In this document: positions 36,744 through 45,351 of the stretch, piece by piece
How positions within the stretch are numbered: position 1 is the stretch's first letter
Layout of the letters: every line of letters begins with the position of its first letter
Made by a program: the position numbers and the translations under genes
The notes under the pieces: model-generated
The model's database searches: none
Told to the model about the DNA's origin: nothing
The model's input: the letters and a program-made list of their open reading frames with translations, nothing else
Assembly: GCA_027619595.1 (NCBI GenBank)
Contig: JAQCHP010000011.1
Span: forward strand, 1-61,388
From: Planctomycetota bacterium
Lineage (GTDB): Bacteria; Planctomycetota; Planctomycetia; Pirellulales; Pirellulaceae
DNA length: 61,388 nucleotides
Direction of reading: 5' to 3'

Positions 36744-37466
36744 ATGGCACATTTGGGAGTCAATATCGATCACGTTGCGACCTTGCGGGAAGCGAGACGG
36801 GGTACAGAACCCGACCCGGTTTGGGCGGCCGTCTTGGCGGAGCTGGGAGGAGCCGACAGTATTACCATCCATGTCCGCGAGGACCGGCGGCACATTCAAG
36901 ATCGCGACCTCCGGATCCTGCGCGAAACAGTACACGTGCCCCTCAATTTGGAACTTGCCTGCGAAGTGAATATCCTTCAGCTGGCTTGTGCGGCTCTCCC
37001 CGAACAGGCGACGTTGGTACCGGAGAAACGCGAAGAAATCACGACCGAAGGGGGGCTCGACGTGCTGGGATCAGGTCCGCAAGTCGGCGACGCAATTTCC
37101 CAATTGTCTTCTCACGGGATTTTTGTCAGCGTATTTTTGGACCCCGATCCGCGGCAAATTGAAGCCAGTGCGCGACTCGGTGCACAAGCCGTCGAGTTGC
37201 ATACGGGCCAATATGCACTCGCGGAAGGCTCGCAACAGCAGAAGGAATGGCAGCGATTGTCCGACTGCTCGAAGTTGATCACCGATCTGGGCCTGCGGTT
37301 GAATGCTGGCCATGGCCTCAACTACCAAAATGTTGGCCCGATTGCAAGTTTGCCCGACATGTATGAATTGAACATCGGACATAGTATCGTGTCTCGAGCG
37401 GTCATGGTGGGAATGAGTCAGGCTGTGCGTGAGATGAAGGAACAGATCGACAAGTCGCTACGATAG
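36744..37466 (+). CDS. pdxJ: Pyridoxine 5'-phosphate synthase
   Basis: A 240-residue TIM-barrel enzyme that condenses 1-deoxy-xylulose 5-phosphate with 3-amino-2-oxopropyl phosphate to give pyridoxine 5'-phosphate (DXP-dependent vitamin B6 route). The sequence is family-typical throughout: [80 protein letters not shown] and [13 protein letters not shown]. Full length. It sits 60 bases upstream of dapA and is probably co-transcribed. Confidence 0.97.
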   Translation: MAHLGVNIDHVATLREARRGTEPDPVWAAVLAELGGADSITIHVREDRRHIQDRDLRILRETVHVPLNLELACEVNILQLACAALPEQATLVPEKREEITTEGGLDVLGSGPQVGDAISQLSSHGIFVSVFLDPDPRQIEASARLGAQAVELHTGQYALAEGSQQQKEWQRLSDCSKLITDLGLRLNAGHGLNYQNVGPIASLPDMYELNIGHSIVSRAVMVGMSQAVREMKEQIDKSLR

Positions 37467-37511
37467 GGTCGTTCACCGAACTACAAATTCACTTGGATTT
37501 TGACATCAACC

Positions 37512-37518
37512 AAAGGAG
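37512..37518 (+). promoter_or_regulatory. Ribosome binding site that fixes the dapA start
   Basis: AAAGGAG with 8-base spacing to GTG 37527. It lies inside the longer open frame that begins at TTG 37500 and so argues against that start. Confidence 0.7.
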
Positions 37519-37526
37519 TATTTGCT

Positions 37527-38444
37527 GTGCCCGAGACTTCGTCCCCCCGTTCACCCCGTCGCGGTAGTTCCTTTGCCGGCCTCTCGGTGGCGCTCGTCAC
37601 TCCCTTTCGGGACGGGAACGTCGATTACGCGAAGTTGCGTGAACACGTGGAATTTCAAGTGGCCGCCGGAACGACGTGCCTCTGTCCCGTCGGCACCACG
37701 GGCGAGTCACCGACGCTGTCCCATGAGGAACACGAAAAAGTAATCTCGGAGGTGATTCAAACCGTGGCGGGGCGAATCAAGGTCATGCCCGGCACGGGGT
37801 CGAATTCCACGTCCGAGGCGCTGCGGCTGACTCGCTGGGCGGCTAAGGAGGGAGCCGATGCCGTGCTCATGGTGGCTCCCTATTACAATAAGCCAACCCA
37901 GCAGGGATTCTTCGAGCATTTTAAGATGGTGGCGGAAAGCGTGAACGTCCCCATCTGTCTCTACAACATTCCAGGCCGCACGGGGAAAAACGTTGAGCCA
38001 GAGACGATTATTCGCTTGGCAGATTTCCGGAATATCGCTTTGGTCAAAGAGGCGACAGGGTCGCTCGATCAAGCATCTCAGGTGCTTACCGAAACCGACT
38101 TGACGGTGTTGAGCGGTGACGACAGCCTCACACTACCGTTGCTCAGCATCGGTGGCGAAGGAGTGATTTCGGTCGTCGGCAATATTGTTCCGCGCGAAAT
38201 GCAAGGACTCCTCAGAGCGTTTGCCGTTGCCGACAATCCTGAAGCACAGCGGATCCATTTGCATCTGTTCCGACTGTGCCGCGACATACTGGGCCTATCC
38301 ACGAATCCGATCCCGATTAAGGCGGCCATGAAAATGCTCGGTCGCGACTCAGGTGAATTGCGTCTGCCCATGACGCCACTCGACGAAGCCGGCGAACGAC
38401 AACTAAGACAGTCGCTCACCACTTTTGGCTTACTGAAAAACTGA
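37527..38444 (+). CDS. dapA: 4-hydroxy-tetrahydrodipicolinate synthase
   Basis: A 305-residue class I aldolase-type TIM barrel for the first step of the lysine/diaminopimelate branch (pyruvate plus aspartate semialdehyde). Motifs: [46 protein letters not shown] (catalytic Tyr) and [10 protein letters not shown] (Schiff-base Lys), then [26 protein letters not shown]. The DHDPS versus N-acetylneuraminate lyase distinction favours DHDPS through the GTTGE and GRTG motifs. Planctomycetes carry peptidoglycan genes to differing extents, and this supports at least lysine/DAP synthesis. Confidence 0.93.
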   Translation: MPETSSPRSPRRGSSFAGLSVALVTPFRDGNVDYAKLREHVEFQVAAGTTCLCPVGTTGESPTLSHEEHEKVISEVIQTVAGRIKVMPGTGSNSTSEALRLTRWAAKEGADAVLMVAPYYNKPTQQGFFEHFKMVAESVNVPICLYNIPGRTGKNVEPETIIRLADFRNIALVKEATGSLDQASQVLTETDLTVLSGDDSLTLPLLSIGGEGVISVVGNIVPREMQGLLRAFAVADNPEAQRIHLHLFRLCRDILGLSTNPIPIKAAMKMLGRDSGELRLPMTPLDEAGERQLRQSLTTFGLLKN

Positions 38445-38487
38445 GGACGGTTGGCTGATCGTAGCAACCGTTACCACGCGGTGCTGC

Positions 38488-38515
38488 GGTCAGACGTCAA
38501 TGGTCAGACGTCAAT
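38488..38515. repeat. 14-bp exact tandem duplication over the end of a small gene
   Basis: GGTCAGACGTCAAT occurs twice in immediate succession (38488-38501, 38502-38515). The second copy contains the stop codon and last codons of the 111-residue gene. Confidence 0.85.
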
Positions 38516-38839
38516 CGCATGATAGGAAGCGTAGAGCTGTAAGATTTGGTTTTGGACCTTGATGGCGCGGATCAAGATCCAAATGTCATCGGGCTTAAAT
38601 TGTTTCGGGTCGGACTCCGACAACGCTTCGAGCTCTTCGGTCATCGCGGCGTGTTGATCGCTGGCGTGTTGGAGGCGTAAGCCAATATCACGGCAGGTTG
38701 CGTCGAGTCGCTGTTCGTCTTGTAGTTCGTCCAGGTTCTTCACAATGTTTTGGACAAGCAAGCACATGCGTGCGACATCGCTGCATTCCGCTTGGGGCTG
38801 CAATTTTTTGATGCGGGCAGCGAGTTCCTGGCACTCCAT
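38504..38839 (-). CDS. Small helical protein of unknown function
   Basis: A 111-residue protein, all polar and strongly helical by composition (MECQELAARIKKLQ, VQNIVKNLDELQDEQRLDATC), with heptad-like spacing of Leu and Ile, so a coiled coil or helical bundle is likely. No signal peptide. A GAGG-type ribosome site lies before ATG 38839. Convergent with dapA, 59 bases away. I do not recognise a family; it looks like a real gene because composition and third-base GC are gene-like and no overlapping frame competes. Confidence 0.6.
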   Translation of the reverse strand: MECQELAARIKKLQPQAECSDVARMCLLVQNIVKNLDELQDEQRLDATCRDIGLRLQHASDQHAAMTEELEALSESDPKQFKPDDIWILIRAIKVQNQILQLYASYHAIDV

Positions 38840-39130
38840 AAATCAACCTCAATATGTATTGTGTCAACCGGTGTTTCCGCAGGCCGTGGGGTCGCGGGCG
38901 TCGCGACGTCACAGCCTTGCGACGATGAAATCTAGCTTGCACTCGGCGCGCGGGGGGAGATGACTGCGAAACTCGCCGGCGAAAATATCAGCCGCCAAAG
39001 CCCCACTTTTTGACGTGATTTTGAGCCTCACCGCGTTGCGTTCGGGCCACGCCGCCCCTCGGACTGGGGGACGATTTGTGGTCCGACAACGACGGTCGGC
39101 CAAAAGCACGACCCTCGGTTCTTTTCTGCA

Positions 39131-40489
39131 TCATGACAGTAGCCAGCCGGCCACATTCATGTAGATCAATATCCCCAGGATGTCGACCAGACCCGCCACG
39201 AAGGGATTGCTCATGAGGGCCGGGTCGAGGCCCAAGCGATGAAATACGAGTGGCAGGGTTGATCCGAGCAGAGTGCCGCACATCACGACGCTTACGAGGG
39301 TTATGGGGATTACGAGCGCCTCGGGTAGCCCCAAAACTTCCGGTCGCAGCAAGGGGGCGAGAGTTATCCCACATATGCCGAGCACGAGCCCCAAGATCGC
39401 CCCTACTACCAATTCGCGGCGAACGACGAGCCACCATTGGGCCAGTTGAATATCGTCACGGGCTAGGCCAGTAATTACCAACGTCGCGGCCTGATTGCCG
39501 GAATTCCCGCCGCAAGACGTGATGAGCGGCAGGAAAAACACGAGCCACTGCCACTGTGCGATCTGCTCTTCGTAACGGCATAATGCAATGGCGGTCACGG
39601 CCGATGCGAAGAACAGGATGCACAGCCAGATTCCCCGTTTCCAGCTGAGCGTTAGCAACGGGGTGTCCAAGTATCCATGTTTTAGCGGCGCCACGGCCGC
39701 ACTTCGGTAAGCGTCCTCCGTCGCTTCGTCTTGCAAGACATCGATGATGTCGTCATAGGTAATGATTCCCAACATGCGGTGCTGGTCGTCCACCACGGGA
39801 ATCGCAAGCAAGTCGTACCGCGCCACCAATCGGGCCACTTCCTCTTGGTCTTCATCGGCATCGACGGTCACGAGCTCCGTTTCCATAATGTCCCCCAGCC
39901 GTGCTTGCGGCTTGCCGATGCAGGAGACAAGTTTCCGGGCAGAGACCAGGCCGCGCAGCCGCTGGAGGTCGTCCACGATATACAGGTAGTAAATCGTTTC
40001 GAACTCTTCGCCCCGCTCCAGGAGTCGGTCCAATGCCTGCTTCACGGTCCACGACTCGGACAAGCAGGCAACGTCGGTCGTCATCACCGCTCCCGCCGTC
40101 CCCTCGGGATATGCCTGGAGTCGTAGGATGTCGCGGCGTTCTTTGCTGGGAACTAACGAAAGGATCTCCGCCGCTGCGTCCGCTTCCACGCCCCGCAGCA
40201 TGTCGACGCGGTCATCCGACGAAATGGCGGAAATGAGTTCCGCCATTTGTCGGCGGTCTTGGCTATGAAGGACTTCGACTTGAAATGGATGCTCGAAATA
40301 GGCAAAGATCTCCACCCGTGTCGCCAGATCGGCATGCAACAGGACCTGCCAAGCTTCCGCAGCGGTTAGTCCTGCCATGAATTCCGCCGTACCCGCCGGA
40401 TGAATGGCCGAACAAAACTCGCTTAGTCCCTGCGTATCATGCGCTTCCAACATTTCCCGCAGTTCGGGTAGAAATAGTGTATTGACCAT
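39131..40489 (-). CDS. mgtE: Magnesium transporter MgtE
   Basis: A 452-residue inner-membrane Mg2+ channel. Domain order matches MgtE: an N-terminal helical superhelix domain (about 1-130, MgtE_N), two CBS domains (about 135-255, 'AGAVMTTDVACLSESWTVKQAL' and 'LGDIMETELVTVDADEDQEEVARLV'), a connecting helix, and five membrane helices (about 285-450) with the signature SCGGNSGNQAATLVITGLA. The CBS region senses Mg2+. The length is normal. Divergent from rnc by 99 bases; probably monocistronic. Confidence 0.95.
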   Translation of the reverse strand: MVNTLFLPELREMLEAHDTQGLSEFCSAIHPAGTAEFMAGLTAAEAWQVLLHADLATRVEIFAYFEHPFQVEVLHSQDRRQMAELISAISSDDRVDMLRGVEADAAAEILSLVPSKERRDILRLQAYPEGTAGAVMTTDVACLSESWTVKQALDRLLERGEEFETIYYLYIVDDLQRLRGLVSARKLVSCIGKPQARLGDIMETELVTVDADEDQEEVARLVARYDLLAIPVVDDQHRMLGIITYDDIIDVLQDEATEDAYRSAAVAPLKHGYLDTPLLTLSWKRGIWLCILFFASAVTAIALCRYEEQIAQWQWLVFFLPLITSCGGNSGNQAATLVITGLARDDIQLAQWWLVVRRELVVGAILGLVLGICGITLAPLLRPEVLGLPEALVIPITLVSVVMCGTLLGSTLPLVFHRLGLDPALMSNPFVAGLVDILGILIYMNVAGWLLS

Positions 40490-40588
40490 AACGTCCTCGC
40501 AAGATCGACGGGAAGCCCGCTACAATAGGCGATAATGAAAAGGTGCGACAGATCAACCGAACATGTCCGAAGATGACGAAGACAGAAT

Positions 40589-41356
40589 ATGACGAAAACA
40601 CGCAGCGAACTCAGTGAGGAATTATTCGCCCAGCTCTCCGCCTGTGAAGAACGGGTTGGATATTCCTTTCAAGATCGCTTGCTATTGCTAGCGGCGTTGA
40701 CGCACGCCTCGAGTGCGGATCACCGACTGGCGTCGAACGAACGATTGGAATTCCTGGGGGATGCCATCTTGGGAGCCGTCGTTTGTGAGTACCTGTATCA
40801 CCGATTTCCTCGCTACTTGGAAGGCGATCTCACAAAAATCAAATCGGTCATCGTGAGCCGCCAATCCTGTGCCCAAGTCTCGCGAAAGCTCGGTTTGCAA
40901 GAGTTTCTGATCGTTGGGAAAGGGATGAGCCAGGCGGAGGACGTTCCGCCGTCGCTCCTGTCGGATGTTTTTGAGTCCCTGGTGGCGGCGGTCCATTTAG
41001 ATGGTGGACCGGACGCCTCACGTGAATTTGTTGAACGGCATGTGCAGACAGTGATCGAAGAGGCGGTACGTCGTGGTGCGGAATTGAACCACAAATCGCA
41101 ACTCCAACAGCGCGTTCAACGCGAACTTGGCTTTCCGCCCACGTACGATGTGATAGAAGAAACCGGTCCTGACCATAGCAAATCGTTTAAAATCTCGGCA
41201 CGCATTGGCGACCGACTCTTTTTTCCGGCGATCGGACGGAATAAAAAAGAGGCCGAACAACGTGCGGCAGGGAATGCGCTGGCAGAACTCGCGGACCTCC
41301 CTCCCCCTTACAACCTAGAGCCCCCGAACCAAATCGGTTTACCGGGTGATCCGTAG
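40589..41356 (+). CDS. rnc: Ribonuclease III
   Basis: A 255-residue double-strand-specific RNase. The N-terminal nuclease domain has the signature NERLEFLGDAILG (about 50-62) and a second acidic cluster LLSDVFESLVAA; the C-terminal dsRNA-binding domain (about 165-240) reads NHKSQLQQRVQRELG...GRNKKEAEQRAAGNALAEL. It processes rRNA and other structured transcripts. Full length. Confidence 0.95.
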   Translation: MTKTRSELSEELFAQLSACEERVGYSFQDRLLLLAALTHASSADHRLASNERLEFLGDAILGAVVCEYLYHRFPRYLEGDLTKIKSVIVSRQSCAQVSRKLGLQEFLIVGKGMSQAEDVPPSLLSDVFESLVAAVHLDGGPDASREFVERHVQTVIEEAVRRGAELNHKSQLQQRVQRELGFPPTYDVIEETGPDHSKSFKISARIGDRLFFPAIGRNKKEAEQRAAGNALAELADLPPPYNLEPPNQIGLPGDP

Positions 41357-41526
41357 AAACCTGAATTCCCGGCGAGCAACCGTGTACGGACCGGAGGGAG
41401 ATTTTGGATGGGGTGAGGAACAACAGATGTGCGTGATCGCTGTAGCCACTGATTCGCTGTGCATGGCCTTGCGTTGCCCTCCGAGCAGTAAACGATGACT
41501 CCCACCAACCCTGTTTGGCAATTTCA

Positions 41527-42399
41527 ATGACTTCCAACCCAAGAACAACTTCCGAGCCGCTGATCGTCCACGTTGGCCGTTGCGCGGCCGATCGAGCGGC
41601 TTGGTGGCAACGTCTGCAACAACTGGCCAAGATTGTCACCTATCCCAACCTGTCGGCCGCTCTCACATCTCCCCCCAGCCATGCTCCTCGAGTTACCCTT
41701 TTAATTCAACACCATCCTTTCGATGGTGAGGATGACTTGTTGGTCCCCTGGCGACAGTTGTTTCCGCTGACACAAACGGTCGTGATGCAGGGGCCCTGGG
41801 TTTCTGGACGGTTTCGGTCGATACCACCGTCGGATGGTTTTCACCGCTTTGCCTGGCACGAAGTGGCCGAACTCTTGCGTGCTGTAGAACGTTATTTACA
41901 CGGGTACAGCGATTCGAGCGACAGTGAATTCAATGACAGTGTACCCGCTTGCGCGTCTTCTGCCACTTCTTTTACGCGCCGATTACCAGCGGCAACCGAT
42001 TTTGGATATCGTCCTGAACCAAGTCATTTAGGACGTTGTCCGATTGTTATACGATCGCGAGATCAAGAGTTTGCCGAGGCTCTATCGGCAGCACTCAGTA
42101 GCTGTGGTTGGCCGCCGCAAGTCACTGGTAACGTACTGAGCGATCGCACCAGCAATCCGATTGGGCTGTTTGACGTGTCGGGAGGGGCGACCTGGTTCGA
42201 TGACCCCGACTGGCATTCTTGCGTTGGTAGGATTGCCATTAAGAGTTTCCTGCAGCCCTCAGAACGCGTAGATCTGCGTGCTCAGGGATTCGATAATTTC
42301 CTACCGAAGCCCGTGTCCATGCGGACACTAGGGAACCAACTTCAGGCGATGTCGGCCGCACGATCTAATCCAGCATTTCCGTTTCGCAGATCCGAATAA
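41527..42399 (+). CDS. Uncharacterised protein with receiver-like C-terminus
   Basis: About 290 residues, no signal peptide. Two halves: an N-terminal region (about 15-130) beginning 'LIVHVGRCAADRAAWWQRLQQL' and a C-terminal region (about 175-280) beginning 'PIVIRSRDQEFAEALSAALSSCGWPPQV' and ending 'FDNFLPKPVSMRTLGNQLQAM', which resembles a response-regulator receiver (the KP near the end fits the conserved Lys-Pro), but the phospho-acceptor Asp is not evident. A Ser/Asp-rich linker joins them. The frame opens at 41515; ATG 41527 is a plausible start. It overlaps the 3' end of the convergent PTS-IIA gene by 35 bases. Moderately sure it is real. Confidence 0.5.
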   Translation: MTSNPRTTSEPLIVHVGRCAADRAAWWQRLQQLAKIVTYPNLSAALTSPPSHAPRVTLLIQHHPFDGEDDLLVPWRQLFPLTQTVVMQGPWVSGRFRSIPPSDGFHRFAWHEVAELLRAVERYLHGYSDSSDSEFNDSVPACASSATSFTRRLPAATDFGYRPEPSHLGRCPIVIRSRDQEFAEALSAALSSCGWPPQVTGNVLSDRTSNPIGLFDVSGGATWFDDPDWHSCVGRIAIKSFLQPSERVDLRAQGFDNFLPKPVSMRTLGNQLQAMSAARSNPAFPFRRSE

Positions 42400-43072
42400 C
42401 GTCGCAGGCCACGTTTGCATCGGTCGCAGCCCGCAGCTCATGCAGGAAACCTTCGCGCTGCAATAACCGACTGATTCTTGCAAGTGTGCTTAGGTGGCCA
42501 CGATCGGAGGTCGATGCCACGCAAAAGAAGACATCGGTGAGTATCCGGCCACCGCCAAAGGGGATCCCCTGGGAGGTTATGCCTAGGGCTACGAACGGTT
42601 CGGCCAGAATCGAATCTTGGGGACGTCGAGGGTGCAGGATGGCGACGCCGTTGTCCATAGCGGTCGACATGAGCTCTTCGCGCGCCCGCAGGGCGTCCGC
42701 CATCCGCTCTGGATCCCACAACAGACCCGCTTCGGTGCCAATCGCGACCATTTCTCGGATCACGGAGTCCCGGGTCCGGGCCGGCAAAGGTATCCGAACC
42801 AGTTCGGGCCGGATCAATTCGCTGAGTGGTAATAATTCTGAACTGTGGGCCGAATGACGCTCCATGGCACCCTCCACCTGTGCCAGCTCTTTATCGCCGT
42901 AGACACCGAGTCGATCTTCCAGCCACTGGTGGATTTCTGCCTTGGAGAACCGCCATTCGCCAGCGACACGTCGTGCTGGCAGATCTTCACGGCTCATCAG
43001 CCGCTCCACTTGTTGGGTCCCCAGATGTAAATACTCTGCCAGTTCCGTGAAGCTCATGTCCTGGTGACTCAT
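42365..43072 (-). CDS. Helix-turn-helix plus PTS IIA domain protein
   Basis: A 235-residue protein. The N-terminal segment (about 1-50) is an excisionase/MerR-like winged helix (FTELAEYLHLGTQQVERLMSREDLPARRVAGEWRFSKAEIHQWL). The C-terminal part (about 80-230) is a PTS EIIA type-2 (mannitol/fructose/Ntr) domain with the phospho-His in VAILHPRRPQ (consensus PHA/PHAR region) and 'GGRILTDVFFCVAS'. No transporter subunits are adjacent, so a regulatory role that links phosphorylation state to gene control is inferred. ATG 43072 has AAGGTGG nine bases upstream, deciding against the longer frame to 43162. Confidence 0.85.
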   Translation of the reverse strand: MSHQDMSFTELAEYLHLGTQQVERLMSREDLPARRVAGEWRFSKAEIHQWLEDRLGVYGDKELAQVEGAMERHSAHSSELLPLSELIRPELVRIPLPARTRDSVIREMVAIGTEAGLLWDPERMADALRAREELMSTAMDNGVAILHPRRPQDSILAEPFVALGITSQGIPFGGGRILTDVFFCVASTSDRGHLSTLARISRLLQREGFLHELRAATDANVACDVIRICETEMLD

Positions 43073-43144
43073 ACAACGATACCACCTTGAAACTGCTTGA
43101 ATTAGCCAATTCTCGAACCGTACGGTAGCACAACGGCGGCCAAC

Positions 43145-43173
43145 GAAAAAAGCCCGCTGCAAAAACAGCGGGC
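43145..43173 (-). terminator. Rho-independent terminator of the PEP-CTERM gene
   Basis: GCCCGCTG and CAGCGGGC (8-bp stem, 43152-43173) around a 6-base loop. On the minus strand it is followed by six T (43145-43150). Lies just past the stop of the gene at 43219. Confidence 0.8.
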
Positions 43174-43218
43174 CTTTTCGAGTTACAACCAGTTTTGAGT
43201 TCGTCTCAAGTACCTGGA

Positions 43219-43890
43219 CTACGACCGGCGTCGAGCAGCCAGCATCCCGAGAACTCCTGCGACAGCCAAGCCCATCGAAGCGGGCTCAGGAATCTGAGAA
43301 AACGTTTGGTCAATTTGCGACAGGACCACTGACGTGCTTCCCGTTGCAAACAGAAAAATATCCTTTGTCACGCGAAGCTTCTTCACAGGGCTAGGGAGAT
43401 CCTTCCCATCAGCCAGCGACGTGATGCCACCGGTCGGTAAGTCCTGGTCGATGACGGATAGCTGTACAGGCTGCATCCAGGCGGGATTGAGTACTTGTTC
43501 CGTGATCTGGAACAACCCCGAACCACCGTTCAGGCTACCGTTCGACAACAAGTGAATGTCATTGATCCATTGGCCAGGATCAGTAACTTCGACGTCGAAG
43601 CCAACCAACAGGTCGGTCGGTCCGCCACCGGGTAGATCAAACATTCCACCAGAGATACGGATACCAAGGTGTCCGTGCAAGTCGGTGTGCGGCTGAACAT
43701 CCAACATCGAAGCTGGAATCGTGTGGCCGGCAGCGCCTTGCCAAGTAAAATTCGTGAACTTCTTGTCGCCGTTAACAATCATGCCATTGTTGTCGATTAG
43801 ATCGCTCAACAGCACGGCCTTCGAAACCGACGACGACATAAGGACGACGACGAGACCTAGTAACAATGTTGTAAATCCAAACTTTTTCAT
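43219..43890 (-). CDS. PEP-CTERM exported protein
   Basis: A 223-residue protein with a signal peptide (MKKFGFTTLLLGLVVVLMSSSVSKA) and C-terminal sorting signal IPEPASMGLAVAGVLGMLAARRRS. The middle resembles other PEP-CTERM beta proteins ('NGMIVNGDKKFTNFTWQG', 'LVGFDVEVTDPGQWINDIHLLSNG'); this pattern of a ground layer 'D..L..GD..F' is recurrent in planctomycetal PEP-CTERM proteins, but no activity is known. ATG 43890 has AGGAAAG upstream. A convincing terminator follows. Confidence 0.85.
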   Translation of the reverse strand: MKKFGFTTLLLGLVVVLMSSSVSKAVLLSDLIDNNGMIVNGDKKFTNFTWQGAAGHTIPASMLDVQPHTDLHGHLGIRISGGMFDLPGGGPTDLLVGFDVEVTDPGQWINDIHLLSNGSLNGGSGLFQITEQVLNPAWMQPVQLSVIDQDLPTGGITSLADGKDLPSPVKKLRVTKDIFLFATGSTSVVLSQIDQTFSQIPEPASMGLAVAGVLGMLAARRRS

Positions 43891-44303
43891 ATGTCTTTCC
43901 TCGTAAGCGATATGACTGGGTGTAACTCTCATTCGCCCGTAAGTCCGATTCTCATCGCCTTAGACGTAAATGTCAACAAGCGATACCAAAAAAATATTTT
44001 CTTACCAGACGGCAGGGTGCTCGCGGCAACCGGCACAATTGGTATTTCCATGCAGTAGCTGATGTTAAGCGATCGCCAGCATGGTGTCAATCTTTTTTTC
44101 GGAAAATTTTACTTTTTCGGTTCGCCTCTTACTAAGTATCGGCGTTGGGGGCGACGAGGACGATCAAAATGGGCCACTTTTTGCGGGCAATTTACGCGTC
44201 ACCCCCTCGACGGCGAGCTCAATAAACCCTAGGAAAAAGCTTCCCCAAGAGAGAGAATCGAATCGATCCGAACTTCCGACTACACTTCGCCGGAGAGGGC
44301 CGC
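43891..44303. other. Divergent gap before mch
   Basis: About 410 bases between the PEP-CTERM gene (minus) and mch (plus). It includes several A/T-rich patches (about 43987-44005 and 44089-44110) in otherwise GC-rich DNA that would suit promoters. No repeat or small gene was seen. Confidence 0.4.
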
Positions 44304-45302
44304 ATGGCAGATTGCAATCCAACAACCGATGGCGAGGTAGGAACCCTGGGTTTGAATCGTTCGTCCTGGGACCTTTGTTGCGACCTCCCCACACAGTCCG
44401 AGCGACTCAGGGTGCAGCGTTTTTCGGGCTTGTCGGACGAGCATCCTGTGGCAGGTTGCTGGGATTTTGGACTTCACGCACCGGGGGGACTGCAGGCCGG
44501 TTTGCTGCTCGCCCGGGTTTGCCTGGGAGGGTTGGGGGAGGTGTTTCTTGCTCCGCCGTCAGCCGAATTGGGACCGTGGCCCCTGGTAACCGTCTCGTCC
44601 GACTGCCCGATTGCCGCCTGCCTGGCAGCTCAATATGCCGGCTGGAAGATGAATTGGGACGGTTTTTTTGCGATGGGGTCGGGCCCCATGCGGGCCGCCG
44701 CGGGATCCGAGTCCCTTTTTGATACTATCGGTTACCGCGAATCGCCCGATCGGGTCGTTGGTGTTTGTGAATCGGGGCAGGCCCCCACGCAGGCAGTGGT
44801 CCAACGCGTGGCCGAAGCGACCCACGTCAAACCAGACGGCGTACTGCTCCTCTTCGCGCCCACGCGTAGCATCGCCGGTTCGCTGCAGGTTGTCGCCAGG
44901 AGTATTGAAACCGCCTTGCACCAACTGCACGAACGGGGTGGCGATCTCACCACCGTGGTCAGCGCCTTCGGTACGGCTCCCTTGCCTCCCGTGGCCGCCA
45001 GCGATATCCACGGCATTGGGAGGACGAACGACGCAATTTTGTATGGTAGCCGTGTCACGATTTGGATGAGGGCCGCTGATGAACAGCTATCGGAGCTGTC
45101 CGCCAAAATTAACAGTTCGGCATCGCCCGATTACGGCCAGCCGTTCGCAGAAATATTTGCAAAGTACGGGCACGATTTCTATCGAGTCGACCCACACCTG
45201 TTCGCGCCCGCGGAAGTCCATCTCGTCAATCTGCTGACAGGACGAACCTTTTCTGGCGGCAAGGTCGCGCCGGAAATCCTTGCGAAGTCGTTTCATTCTT
45301 AG
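44304..45302 (+). CDS. mch: Methenyltetrahydromethanopterin cyclohydrolase
   Basis: A 332-residue enzyme of the H4MPT C1 pathway that interconverts methenyl- and formyl-tetrahydromethanopterin. Recognisable by DCPIAACLAAQYAGWKM, FFAMGSGPMRAAAGSE (consensus ALGSGP.RA), GRTNDAILYGS and 'KYGHDFYRVDPHLFAPAEVHLVNLLTG'. GGAGAGGG lies before ATG 44304. The overall length is normal for the family. Followed after 49 bases by a RimK-like ATP-grasp gene, an arrangement like that next to mch in several bacterial H4MPT clusters. Confidence 0.93.
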   Translation: MADCNPTTDGEVGTLGLNRSSWDLCCDLPTQSERLRVQRFSGLSDEHPVAGCWDFGLHAPGGLQAGLLLARVCLGGLGEVFLAPPSAELGPWPLVTVSSDCPIAACLAAQYAGWKMNWDGFFAMGSGPMRAAAGSESLFDTIGYRESPDRVVGVCESGQAPTQAVVQRVAEATHVKPDGVLLLFAPTRSIAGSLQVVARSIETALHQLHERGGDLTTVVSAFGTAPLPPVAASDIHGIGRTNDAILYGSRVTIWMRAADEQLSELSAKINSSASPDYGQPFAEIFAKYGHDFYRVDPHLFAPAEVHLVNLLTGRTFSGGKVAPEILAKSFHS

Positions 45303-45351
45303 CCGGACAGCGCAAGAACGTTTGCGGTCCAACGAGAGAACAGAAGTCCTC

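Noticed and set aside
44081-44722. Plus-strand frame upstream of and over mch
   Set aside because: Overlaps the well-supported mch gene in another frame and has no family similarity.
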